DNA from: Enhygromyxa salina
GTDB lineage: Bacteria; Myxococcota_A; Polyangia; Nannocystales; Nannocystaceae
Direction: 5' to 3'
Length of the DNA stretch: 64,000 nt
NCBI RefSeq assembly: GCF_000737335.2
Contig: NZ_JMCC02000033.1
Coordinates: forward strand, 9,786 to 73,785
In this document: positions 34,574 to 42,799 of the stretch, in pieces
Layout: each line of letters starts with the position of its first letter
How positions within the stretch are numbered: position 1 is the stretch's first letter
Notes under the pieces: generated by a model
What the model was told of the DNA's origin: nothing
Database searches by the model: none
Seen by the model: the letters and a program-made list of their open reading frames with translations, nothing else
Program-made: the position numbers and the translations under genes

Positions 34574-34834
34574 TCACTCATCCCCATCTTTGCGATCCCG
34601 ACGAAAGCGTCGCCTGATCATCCACCATGCGCTCTTCCGCGAGGCCTTCGCGCTCTCTCGCGCCACTCGCTCGGCCCCCTTGCGGACCCCCGCCTTGACC
34701 CGACCGCGGAGGGTCGCCTGCTCGGCCTCTCGGGCGAGGCGGCGCTGCTGCATGATCTTTCGGGCCATGACACCAACAGCGAGCCCAAGCAGTACCGCGA
34801 CGGCGACGAGAACCACGAGCAGTTCGATCTGCAC
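34574..34834 (-). CDS. Small single-pass membrane protein
   Basis: This protein is 86 residues from GTG 34834, chosen because the hydrophobic helix follows at once (IELLVVLVAVAVLLGLAVGVM). The rest is a strongly basic cytosolic tail rich in Arg, Lys and Ala (RRLAREAEQATLRGRVKAGV). The frame extends 13 codons further upstream. The function is unknown. Its stop codon lies directly at the edge of the inverted-repeat block. Confidence 0.6.
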   Translation of the reverse strand: MQIELLVVLVAVAVLLGLAVGVMARKIMQQRRLAREAEQATLRGRVKAGVRKGAERVARESAKASRKSAWWMIRRRFRRDRKDGDE

Positions 34835-34930
34835 CCGCGCAGTGTAGCAGGGCAGGCAGCTCGGGCTGACCAACTCGACTGGAGCGCGCGAGCAGGGGCC
34901 GTGAAGCCCCGGATCGGGCGCGGTCGTGAG

Positions 34931-36532
34931 CTACTTGGGATCTGGTTGGTCTGGCTGGCTGGGGTCTGGCTGGGCGAAGTCTGGGCGGGTGATCGGGTTG
35001 CCGTCGCTGTCGAGGTACTGGATCCCGCCGCCGCCGAACACGGCGTCTTCGGCGATCTTTTCCAGTGACTCGAGCACGACGGCGCCGTCGCCGACGACGA
35101 GCACGACCTGGTCGCTGGCCTGCAAGTGGGCCTGCGCGGCGGCGTGAATGGCCGCCGTGTCGACGGCGCGCAGGCGCTCTTGGTGGCCGCCGTGCCAGTC
35201 GAGGGGCAGGCTGAAGTAGTCCAGCTCGCGCATGGAGAACAGCGTGCGTGTGGCGGTTGCGAACTCTGCGGGCATGGCCAGCAGCGCGCCCTCTTGCTCG
35301 CGGCGCAGCTCCTCGGCGGTTGGGGCCGCGCTGCGCATGCGCTCGATCTCTTTGGCGATCTCGAGCACGGCGGGGCCGGTCACGTCCGAGCGGACCGAGC
35401 TGCTCGCGGCAAACGAGGAGCCGCCGCGGTTGTAGGAAAACCCGCCGCGCGCACCGTAGGACCAGCCCTTGTCCTCGCGCAGGTTCATGTTGATGCGGCT
35501 CGAGAACGAGCCGCCCAGGATCATCGCCATCAGCTGCGTGGCCTCGAAGTCCGGCAGGTCGCGGGCCGGACCGGGGTGGCCAATGAGCACCTCGGACTGC
35601 GCCGAGTTGGGGACGTGAACGAAGAAGATCGTGGCCTTGGCCGGCTTGGGCGTGCCGAGCTTGACCGGCTTGGGCGCCTTGCCCTTCCAGTTGCCAAACC
35701 GCGCGTCAAACTGGGTGCGCAGCTCGGCCTCGGTGATCTTGCCGACGACCCACAGCCGCGCGCCGTCGGGCTTGAGCCGCTTGACCCAGCTCTCGCAGTC
35801 CGAGAGCGTGACCTTGTCGAGGCTCGCGGCGGTCTCGATCTTGGCGTAGGTGTGCTTGCTGCCCCAGATCAGCGAGGGGAAGATCCGGCGCGAGATCGAC
35901 GAGGCCGAGCCCTTGCTCTGCTCGATCCAAGCCTTGCGCTGATCCTTGAGCCGATCGAAGTCGGTCTGGCGCATGCCAGGCTCGAACAACATCTCGGCCG
36001 CCAGATCCAACGCCGGGCCAAGCTCGCGCTCGAGCGCGCGCAGGCTGAGGTTGGTGAGCTCGGTTCCGGCCCGCAGCCCCACGCTCACGGCGTGATCGTC
36101 TTGCGCGGCGGCGAACGCCTCTTTGTCCTTGTTCTTGGTCGCCTCGCCGACCAGCGAGCCGCACAGCGCGGACATCCCCGCTTTGCCCTTGGGATCGTTG
36201 ACCTCGCCAAGATCCCACTCCATGTACATCAGGACCGTTGGCAGGGTCTGCTGCTGGACGAGGAACACCTCGACGCCGTTGTCGAGCTCGAAGGTCTCGA
36301 CCTTGGGGATCGTGACGTTCTTGATCGGCTTGGGCGTGGGCCGCTCGGCACGAAACGGCTCGTCGGGCCAGCGCGGGGCCGGATCCTCCACGACCACGTC
36401 GACGGTGGTGGTGTCGGGGTCGACGGTCGTCGCTTCGCGCTCGCAGGCGGACATGGACACGGTCATCGACATGAGCAGCGCGGCGCTGGTGACGAGGCGC
36501 CGACCCGCGCGGGTGGTGAATTGCGACTTCAT
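34931..36532 (-). CDS. M16-family peptidase homologue lacking the zinc motif, lipoprotein
   Basis: This protein is 533 residues from ATG 36532, overlapping the stop of the upstream M16 gene in ATGA. The signal ends SMSAC (lipobox). M16 domain structure is clear (FELDNGVEVFLVQQQTLPTV at the start, later LMAMILGGSFSSRINMNLRE and DKGWSYGARGGFSY). Where HxxEH should be, the sequence is GMSALCGSLVGEA, so it cannot bind zinc in the usual way. The R/Y motif (for substrate C-terminal binding) is retained. It is probably the non-catalytic partner of the adjacent enzyme, as in two-subunit M16B proteases. It ends in an acidic/Pro tail. Confidence 0.9.
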   Translation of the reverse strand: MKSQFTTRAGRRLVTSAALLMSMTVSMSACEREATTVDPDTTTVDVVVEDPAPRWPDEPFRAERPTPKPIKNVTIPKVETFELDNGVEVFLVQQQTLPTVLMYMEWDLGEVNDPKGKAGMSALCGSLVGEATKNKDKEAFAAAQDDHAVSVGLRAGTELTNLSLRALERELGPALDLAAEMLFEPGMRQTDFDRLKDQRKAWIEQSKGSASSISRRIFPSLIWGSKHTYAKIETAASLDKVTLSDCESWVKRLKPDGARLWVVGKITEAELRTQFDARFGNWKGKAPKPVKLGTPKPAKATIFFVHVPNSAQSEVLIGHPGPARDLPDFEATQLMAMILGGSFSSRINMNLREDKGWSYGARGGFSYNRGGSSFAASSSVRSDVTGPAVLEIAKEIERMRSAAPTAEELRREQEGALLAMPAEFATATRTLFSMRELDYFSLPLDWHGGHQERLRAVDTAAIHAAAQAHLQASDQVVLVVGDGAVVLESLEKIAEDAVFGGGGIQYLDSDGNPITRPDFAQPDPSQPDQPDPK

Positions 36533-37980
36533 TGCTTGGCTCCCTTCGGGGCGGGCTGCTTGCCTGACTTCGGGCCCGCCGCGTCTGCGGGCGCCGGGAC
36601 CGAGATGATCTCTGCGCGTGGCTTGGTCAGCCACTTCGCGGCCGCGGCTTGGACCGCGGCCGGGGTGAGCCCGCGGATCCGCGCGACGTAGGAGTTGGCG
36701 TAGCCAGGATCGCCCGTGTAGTGATTGAACCACTGCAGCTGGTTGGCGCGGCCGCCCAGATCCTCGAGGCCCCACACGAACCCGGCCTCGATGCCGATCA
36801 CGTGGCGCGCGAGCTCCTTGGCGGTTGGGCCCTCGGCGACCAGCTTGTCGATCTCTTCTTGGATCGCCTTGGCGACCGCCGCCTGCTGGGCCGCGGCGTC
36901 GGGCTGACCGGGCGAGAGGGTCACGACCACGTCGAAGGTGCCCGAGAACCCGCTGGCCGACTGGTACACCCAGACGCTCTGGGCGATCTTTTCAACGTCG
37001 ACGAGGCGCTTGGTCAGCCGGCCCCAGCCGCCCGAGCCCAGCGCCGCCGCGGCGACGTCGAGCTCGAGATCACCCTCGGCCAGGTTGGCGGGGCTGTGCC
37101 ACACGAAGTGCATGCGGGTCAGGCGAGCGAAGGGATCCTCGAGCTCGGTGCGAACGTTCTGCTTTAGCTCCGGCGCCGGCACGACCGTGTGCGCGGGCTT
37201 GGGCAGCTTGGGGAAGCTTCCGAACCACTTGTCGACCAGGGCCTTGGCCTCGTCGATCTCGAAGTCACCCGCGAGCACCAAGGTCGCGTTGCTGGGCACG
37301 TACCAGCGCTTGAAGAAGTTGCTGACGTCGTCGAGGGTGGCGTTCTCGAGATCCTCGTGGCGCCCGATCGTGAGGTAGCGATAGGGGTGCCCCTCGGGGT
37401 ACAGGGCCGCGGCCACGGCGAAGCGCTCGAGCCCGTACGGGACGTTGTCGTAGCGTTGGCGCCGCTCGTTGCGGACCACGTCGATCTGGTTCTCGAGGCT
37501 GGCCTCGTTGAGCAGCGCGAGCAGGTAGCCCATGCGATCGCTCTCGAGCCACAGCGCGGTCTCGACCTCGTGGCTTGGCACGATCTCGAAGTAGTTGGTG
37601 CGGTCCGAGTTGGTCGTGCCGTTGACCCCGGTCGCCCCGATCTCGCGCAGGGTGTCGAAGTGCACGTCCTCGCCGATGTGCTTGGCGCCCTGGAACATCA
37701 TGTGCTCGAACAGGTGGGCAAACCCCGACATGCCCGGCACCTCGTCGCCGCTGCCGACGTGGTACCAGATGTTGACTGCGACCAGCGGCGCGGTTGGATC
37801 CCGGTGCAGGATCACCTCCAGTCCGTTGTCGAGCGTGTAGCGCTCGTGGTCGATCTCGAACTCGGCGTCTGAACTGTGCTGAAGCGCTTGCTCGCTGGTC
37901 CCAGCCGTGACGGCGTGAGGGGCGATGAGCAACAGCGGGAGTCCGAGACCGAGGATGCTGAAAAGGCGTCCGCGCGTCAT
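36529..37980 (-). CDS. M16-family zinc metallopeptidase, catalytic subunit
   Basis: This protein is 483 residues from ATG 37980, preceded by GGAG as ribosome-binding site. The signal peptide is followed by an M16 N-domain (YTLDNGLEVILHRDPTAPLV). Inverted zinc motif HLFEH gives His89, Glu92 and His93, with a third ligand probably Glu172 in VVRNERRQ. The second domain follows (AAALGSGGWGRLTKRLV). It is an exported processing-type protease, coupled to its apparently inactive partner downstream. Its substrates are unknown. Confidence 0.94.
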   Translation of the reverse strand: MTRGRLFSILGLGLPLLLIAPHAVTAGTSEQALQHSSDAEFEIDHERYTLDNGLEVILHRDPTAPLVAVNIWYHVGSGDEVPGMSGFAHLFEHMMFQGAKHIGEDVHFDTLREIGATGVNGTTNSDRTNYFEIVPSHEVETALWLESDRMGYLLALLNEASLENQIDVVRNERRQRYDNVPYGLERFAVAAALYPEGHPYRYLTIGRHEDLENATLDDVSNFFKRWYVPSNATLVLAGDFEIDEAKALVDKWFGSFPKLPKPAHTVVPAPELKQNVRTELEDPFARLTRMHFVWHSPANLAEGDLELDVAAAALGSGGWGRLTKRLVDVEKIAQSVWVYQSASGFSGTFDVVVTLSPGQPDAAAQQAAVAKAIQEEIDKLVAEGPTAKELARHVIGIEAGFVWGLEDLGGRANQLQWFNHYTGDPGYANSYVARIRGLTPAAVQAAAAKWLTKPRAEIISVPAPADAAGPKSGKQPAPKGAKQ

Positions 37981-38094
37981 GATTTCTCCGTACGATCTGC
38001 AGGCGATCTTCGCCGATGCCCGGCCCCGGGGCAAGGAGGGGTTGCGGGTCCCAATTGGGAATCGGTGCCGGAAACAGCCCGATTCGGCCATCTA

Positions 38095-39699
38095 TTAGAG
38101 CTTGTAGATACTCCAGCGGCGTCGCGCCCGTTCCGGAAAAGCTCGCCCGTCGAGTAATGCGAGCAAGGCCGGATACACCCACGCGCGATCCCTGGCGACG
38201 GCACGCACGGCGGCCCGGACCTGCTCCGAGTCGCGCGGCAGCAACAGCTTGTCGGGCGTGGCGCCGATCCGGCGGACCGGGCCCGAGCCGGTACACATCG
38301 CGACCTCACAGGTCTCGACCTGGGCGCGCAGCTGCACGAGCAAGCTGCGCTGCTCGGGCTCGAGCTCGGCGTCTGGGAGCTGGCGGCCGCCAGGGCGCAG
38401 GCCCAGCAACCAATCGCGGCTGCGCAGCAAGCTTGGGCCTTCACGAAACAGCCGCGCGAGTCCCCGGCGGGCCTCGACGCGGCGGCGAGGTTGGCGAAAC
38501 CCGAGCTCGAGCAGCTCACCCAGCAGCGCCCGCTGGCTCTCGTCGAGGATGTAGACCCGTCCGTCGATCGTGAACTCCGACGGATCCTGGTCGGGGAACA
38601 GCGCGCTGAGCAGGCGCTCGCCGCCGTCTTCGTGGACCGACTGGCGCAGCGCGAGCAAGTCGGACCAGCGCTCACGGCCGTCGCGCTCGATCCCGCGAAA
38701 CAGCGGCACTTGGGCGATCGCCTTGGCGTGCTCGCGGTCTCGGCGAGCGCTGTGAAGCAGCAGTTGGGTGAGCCGTCCGCGGTCGGCCGTTGGCAGCGAC
38801 GAGCCTTGGGCGAGCTTGATCATGTGGTCGATCGCCGCGGACACGATGCTGGGTATGTGCGGCTGGATCACGTCGCGCAGCCGGGCCGCGCTGGCGCTGG
38901 CCTCGGCGAGCTCGCGGGTCTCGATCGCGGCCTCGAAGCACGGCGCCTCGGTCACGCTGATGTGCGTGGTCACCAGGCCGTCCTGCAGCAGGTACAGGCG
39001 GGTGAGCTCGCCGTCGCGGGGCAGGGCGAGCGTGCCGTTGACCGGCGCGGTGATCGGGATGACCGCGAACGCGTCGTCGAACCCGCCAGCCAGCGAGCGG
39101 TTCGCCTGGCCGAGCGAGCGACCATCGATGATGATCTCGGCCGGCGCGTAGCGAGCGACGCTCTGCAGCCACTCGCGGGCGCGAGCGCGGTCGAGCTTGG
39201 CGCCGCGGACGATGATCTCGGCGAAGGTGGGATCGGTCTGCGCCGGGTCGGCCGCGCGCGACGTCCCTGCAAACCGCTGCAACGCCGCCCCTTCACCGCG
39301 ACGCCAGCTCAGGCCGATGGTCTCGCCCTCTTCGTTGGCGTTTGGGCTGATGATCTGCACGCTCGCCGGTTCCAGACCAACGATCCCGAGCAGCGACAGC
39401 GCCCCCGCGCGCTCGAGCGCCGACAGAGCCCGGTGGCGACGCTGGGGAGAGCGCTTCGCGTCGAGCAGGACCGAGAGCTCGTGCAAGGTCGCGAGCGGCA
39501 CGCCGCCGCCGCGCGAGCGCACCCGCAATTGCTGGCGGCCGATCTCGATCTCGACCCGTTGGGCCCCGTGGCGCAGCGCCCGACGCACGAGCTCGGCCGG
39601 CAGCTGCCACGGGCCTTGCAGCTGCGCTTGGGTCAGCTTGCGCAGCTCCGACGAGACGTCGATTGTCAGCAAGCTGGCGACGTCGATCCGCTCAACCAT
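38095..39699 (-). CDS. Degenerate Hsp90-like (GHKL) protein
   Basis: This protein is 534 residues from ATG 39699, overlapping the end of the upstream gene by eight bases. The N-terminal region resembles an Hsp90-type ATPase domain in layout (PAELVRRALRHGAQRVEIEI, then RSRGGGVPLATLHELSVLLD and RALSALERAGALSLLGIVGL). The catalytic Asn of ELxxNxxD is absent (ELVRRALRHGA) and the DxGxG Asp is replaced (RSRGGG), so ATP binding is doubtful. The C-terminal part is helical with no known motif. It is the third gene of a coupled trio and may be a non-catalytic partner of the ATPase upstream. The assignment is by pattern. Confidence 0.68.
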   Translation of the reverse strand: MVERIDVASLLTIDVSSELRKLTQAQLQGPWQLPAELVRRALRHGAQRVEIEIGRQQLRVRSRGGGVPLATLHELSVLLDAKRSPQRRHRALSALERAGALSLLGIVGLEPASVQIISPNANEEGETIGLSWRRGEGAALQRFAGTSRAADPAQTDPTFAEIIVRGAKLDRARAREWLQSVARYAPAEIIIDGRSLGQANRSLAGGFDDAFAVIPITAPVNGTLALPRDGELTRLYLLQDGLVTTHISVTEAPCFEAAIETRELAEASASAARLRDVIQPHIPSIVSAAIDHMIKLAQGSSLPTADRGRLTQLLLHSARRDREHAKAIAQVPLFRGIERDGRERWSDLLALRQSVHEDGGERLLSALFPDQDPSEFTIDGRVYILDESQRALLGELLELGFRQPRRRVEARRGLARLFREGPSLLRSRDWLLGLRPGGRQLPDAELEPEQRSLLVQLRAQVETCEVAMCTGSGPVRRIGATPDKLLLPRDSEQVRAAVRAVARDRAWVYPALLALLDGRAFPERARRRWSIYKL

Positions 39700-42600
39700 G
39701 GGCTTGGTCTTCCCCGCTGGGCTCGCGCGTGGGCGCATGTGGCAGGTTGGCGGTCTCGGCGACGGCGAGGGCGGCCAGCGGCGCGAGCAGGCGCGCGCGT
39801 CGATCACTGCCGAGGTCGAGGTGCTCGAGCAGATGATCGAGCAACGCGAACGCGGCCGCGTGCGGTCGCGTGGGTCGCAGCCGCTCGGCCTCGAGCAGCC
39901 AGGGATCCTCGACGTCGAGGAGCACCAGGCGGTCTCCGATCCGCCGGCTCGACCCCAGCGATCGCAGATCCAGGGTCGCCACGCTCTCGCCCAGCCCACG
40001 CACAGCGGCGCACCGCCAGCGCTCGCCATGGTCGCGGAGGTACGCGGCGACGATCCCGAGCACCAAGACGTCGGTGCCACGCGCCAAGCGATGACCCCAG
40101 CGATCGAGATCGATCGCGCCAAGCGAGGCGGCCACGGTCCGCCCGACCGGGGTCTGGGCGTCGAGCATGGGGACCCCGCGTCGGCAGGCTTCACGGCACA
40201 GCTCCGTCTGCTCGCCGCCAGCGTAGAGCCGCCCCTGTGAGCCCAGCGCCCGCACGCGGTTGAGGGAGATCGCCGCCCCGCCGCGCAGCGGGATCAAGCG
40301 GCGATGAAACAGCGACGGCAAGTGGCGAAACGCGGCCGGCTGGGCCAGCGCGCCCTGCAACAAGCCCGACAGATCCACGCCCGCGTCGAGCGTCAGACTT
40401 CGCGCCGTGCGACGCGAGAGCGAGATGCCGAGCAGCCCCAAGCCGAGCAAGCCGCAGCCGAACGCCAAGAACGGCACCCACGGGCCACCCAGCGCGGCCA
40501 CCAGCGCCGGGGGGAGTCGATCTTGGATGCTTGGGGTGGACGGCGGCGACTCGGGGGTTTCACCGCTCGAGGGCTCGAGTGACTGGGCGGCGGCGTCAGA
40601 CGTTGCGACGGCCAGCTCGGGACGACCGTCGACCTCGGGATCGGGCCCAGCGTCCGCGGCATCCGAGTCGGCCGGATCAGCTGGGTTGCCCGGATCACCC
40701 ACCCCGGCCGGCTCACGATCTGGATCGAGGCTCGCGACCGCGACCCCAGCGGGCGGTGGCGGCAGCCCGGGGATCGAGCCGCCCGCGCCGGTCGTCCGCG
40801 CGGTCGCGTCGGCCACCCGCCAGCTCCCGTCGTCGCCAAGGTACTCGACCCACGCGTGGAGCCATGCCGACACGCCGCCTTCGTGACCCACCCAGCCAAC
40901 CGCCAAGCGAGCGTCGATGTCCGCGGCGTGGAGCACCGCGACCAACAGACCGTTTTGCACGTCGCAGTCGCCAGCGCCGATCTCCAAGGTCCGCGTGACG
41001 AAGTCCTTGCCCTCGACCACCGCGATCTGGTGCTGGATCGCAACGGTGTTGCTGGTCTCGTAGCGGACCCGGTCCTGGACCAGATCGATCGCCGCCCGCG
41101 GCCGCTGCTGGGCCGGGAGCTCGCGCAGCGCTCGGGCCTCGCGGAGTAGGTCTTCGGGCAGCGCAGAGTCGCTGCGCGGCGGCAAGTTGACGATCGGCCC
41201 CGGCCCGGTGCGGTAGCGCAGCGTGCCTTCGAGCGACCAGTCGACGACCAGCACGGGCTCACCCGCGGCGCTCAGGAACACCCGCTTGGGCCCCGCGAGC
41301 ACGCTGGTGCCGAGCGCGTCCGCGCTGTGGATCGGCTCGAACACCAAGCTCGCGACGTCGAGCCGATGGCCGCTGGGAACCGGCAGCGGCAGCTCGTCCC
41401 CGCCGTTGACGTTGACCGGCAGGGCGACTTCGATGCACTGGCTCGCGCACACCTGGCCGGGGTAGCGGGCGGTGGTCAGCGGTGCGATCGCGCCCGCGTC
41501 ACCCGTGACTTGCTCGATGATCAACGCCGCGAAGTAGGGTCGTGCGCTGGCCGGTTCGTAGCGCAGCGCGAGCGGCTCGGCGGCGGCCGGGTCGAGCTCG
41601 CTGACCTGCGGCCCGTGGTAGCGCTTGCGAAGATCCCCGTAGCGGGTGCGATCGACCTCGTCCCCGGCCTGGGTGCCCGAAGCGCCCGGCCCAAACCCCG
41701 CGAGCCCGTACTCGTCTGGCCACAGCAGCTGGGCGGACACCACCGCCAGCACGGCCCCCGCGAGGGCCCCGAGCGTCGCTCGCCACCAGGTCGAGTCGCC
41801 CGCGAGCCTGCGCAGCAGCCCTGCGACCCGCTCGCCGATCCCCGGCGGCCGGATCCGCGCGAGCTGGTGCTCGACGAGCTGGCGCAGCTCGTTTTGCCCA
41901 AGCCGGACCAGCCGTCGCAAGCTTCGCGTGTCACGGGCGTCGCTGCGCGACAACAACAGCTCGAGGCCGTCGCTCTCTAGCAGCGCCTGCGGGGCCAGCC
42001 CGCCGGGCAGCTCGGGAAACCGGACCCGCGAGTGGCTGGTGTGGCCGGCGTTGGTCAGCAGATCGTCGAGGCACGCGGCCGAGCGGACCCGCAGCCCGCG
42101 AGAGAACAGCTCGACGCGCGGCGCGGTCCCAAGCCCCACGACCCCGCGCACGTGCCCGCGTGAAAATGCCGAGCTTGGTGGTGACAGGGCGAAGCTGGCG
42201 TTGACCGGCTGGCCGTTGACCCTGATCGGCAGCGGCGTGTCGGGGTCGTCGCGCAGACACAGGAACCGCGCGTTTTGGTGGGCTGCCTCGAACACCCGCC
42301 GCTCGTCGGCCCCGTCGCCCGCTGGACGCACCAACACGACCTGGGTGCCCGAGCGCATCTGGATCTGTGCTCGCTCGGCGTGCTGCAGGGCGCCGTCGAG
42401 GGTGACCTGCCACGGCCCGCCGTCTTCGGGCGCGCGCGGGCTCGATCGAATGGTGATCCGGGTCGGGTCAAACCGCAGGATCGACCAGAACCCCACGCCA
42501 AACCGCCCAACTTGGTTGGCGCGGTCTTCCTTGCTGGAAGCGTACAGCGAGAACAAGTAGCGACGCGCGTGCTCATAGCCCATGCCCTCGCCGTTGTCGG

Positions 42601-42799
42601 TGCAGCTGATCCGCGTTTGCCCGTCGCGATCGGCGATCTCGATCTCGACCGCGGTGGCGCCAGCGTCGCGAGCGTTTTGCAGCAGCTCGCGGACGAAGAT
42701 CCAGGGATCCGGGCCGTAGCGATCAGCCTCGACTTGCGCGCGCTCGCGGAAGTCGTTGGCGCCCGGATCACTCACCTGATGCAGTGTAGTGGAAATCAC
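39692..42799 (-). CDS. Hsp90-type ATPase fused to a transmembrane transglutaminase-like domain
   Basis: This 1035-residue protein starts with GTG 42799, overlapping the upstream stop in GTGA. The N-terminus (about 15-200) is an Hsp90/HtpG-type ATPase: VRELLQNARDAG (Glu38, Asn42, Asp45), DNGEGMG (68-74) and GRFGVGFWSI (98-107). A transmembrane segment lies near 345-365. A transglutaminase-like domain follows, with Cys612 in GAGDCDVQNG, His648 in WLHAWVEY and Asp664 in VADAT, the full catalytic triad. A second transmembrane segment lies at about 770-795, then a C-terminal region I do not recognise. The ATPase is predicted cytosolic and the protease-like domain extracytoplasmic. I know of no named family with this fusion. 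Confidence 0.88.
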   Translation of the reverse strand: MISTTLHQVSDPGANDFRERAQVEADRYGPDPWIFVRELLQNARDAGATAVEIEIADRDGQTRISCTDNGEGMGYEHARRYLFSLYASSKEDRANQVGRFGVGFWSILRFDPTRITIRSSPRAPEDGGPWQVTLDGALQHAERAQIQMRSGTQVVLVRPAGDGADERRVFEAAHQNARFLCLRDDPDTPLPIRVNGQPVNASFALSPPSSAFSRGHVRGVVGLGTAPRVELFSRGLRVRSAACLDDLLTNAGHTSHSRVRFPELPGGLAPQALLESDGLELLLSRSDARDTRSLRRLVRLGQNELRQLVEHQLARIRPPGIGERVAGLLRRLAGDSTWWRATLGALAGAVLAVVSAQLLWPDEYGLAGFGPGASGTQAGDEVDRTRYGDLRKRYHGPQVSELDPAAAEPLALRYEPASARPYFAALIIEQVTGDAGAIAPLTTARYPGQVCASQCIEVALPVNVNGGDELPLPVPSGHRLDVASLVFEPIHSADALGTSVLAGPKRVFLSAAGEPVLVVDWSLEGTLRYRTGPGPIVNLPPRSDSALPEDLLREARALRELPAQQRPRAAIDLVQDRVRYETSNTVAIQHQIAVVEGKDFVTRTLEIGAGDCDVQNGLLVAVLHAADIDARLAVGWVGHEGGVSAWLHAWVEYLGDDGSWRVADATARTTGAGGSIPGLPPPPAGVAVASLDPDREPAGVGDPGNPADPADSDAADAGPDPEVDGRPELAVATSDAAAQSLEPSSGETPESPPSTPSIQDRLPPALVAALGGPWVPFLAFGCGLLGLGLLGISLSRRTARSLTLDAGVDLSGLLQGALAQPAAFRHLPSLFHRRLIPLRGGAAISLNRVRALGSQGRLYAGGEQTELCREACRRGVPMLDAQTPVGRTVAASLGAIDLDRWGHRLARGTDVLVLGIVAAYLRDHGERWRCAAVRGLGESVATLDLRSLGSSRRIGDRLVLLDVEDPWLLEAERLRPTRPHAAAFALLDHLLEHLDLGSDRRARLLAPLAALAVAETANLPHAPTREPSGEDQAHG

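Noticed and set aside
34138..35068. Overlapping open frames in the inverted-repeat block
   Set aside because: They are mirror-image translations of repeat arms on both strands, with no protein character.
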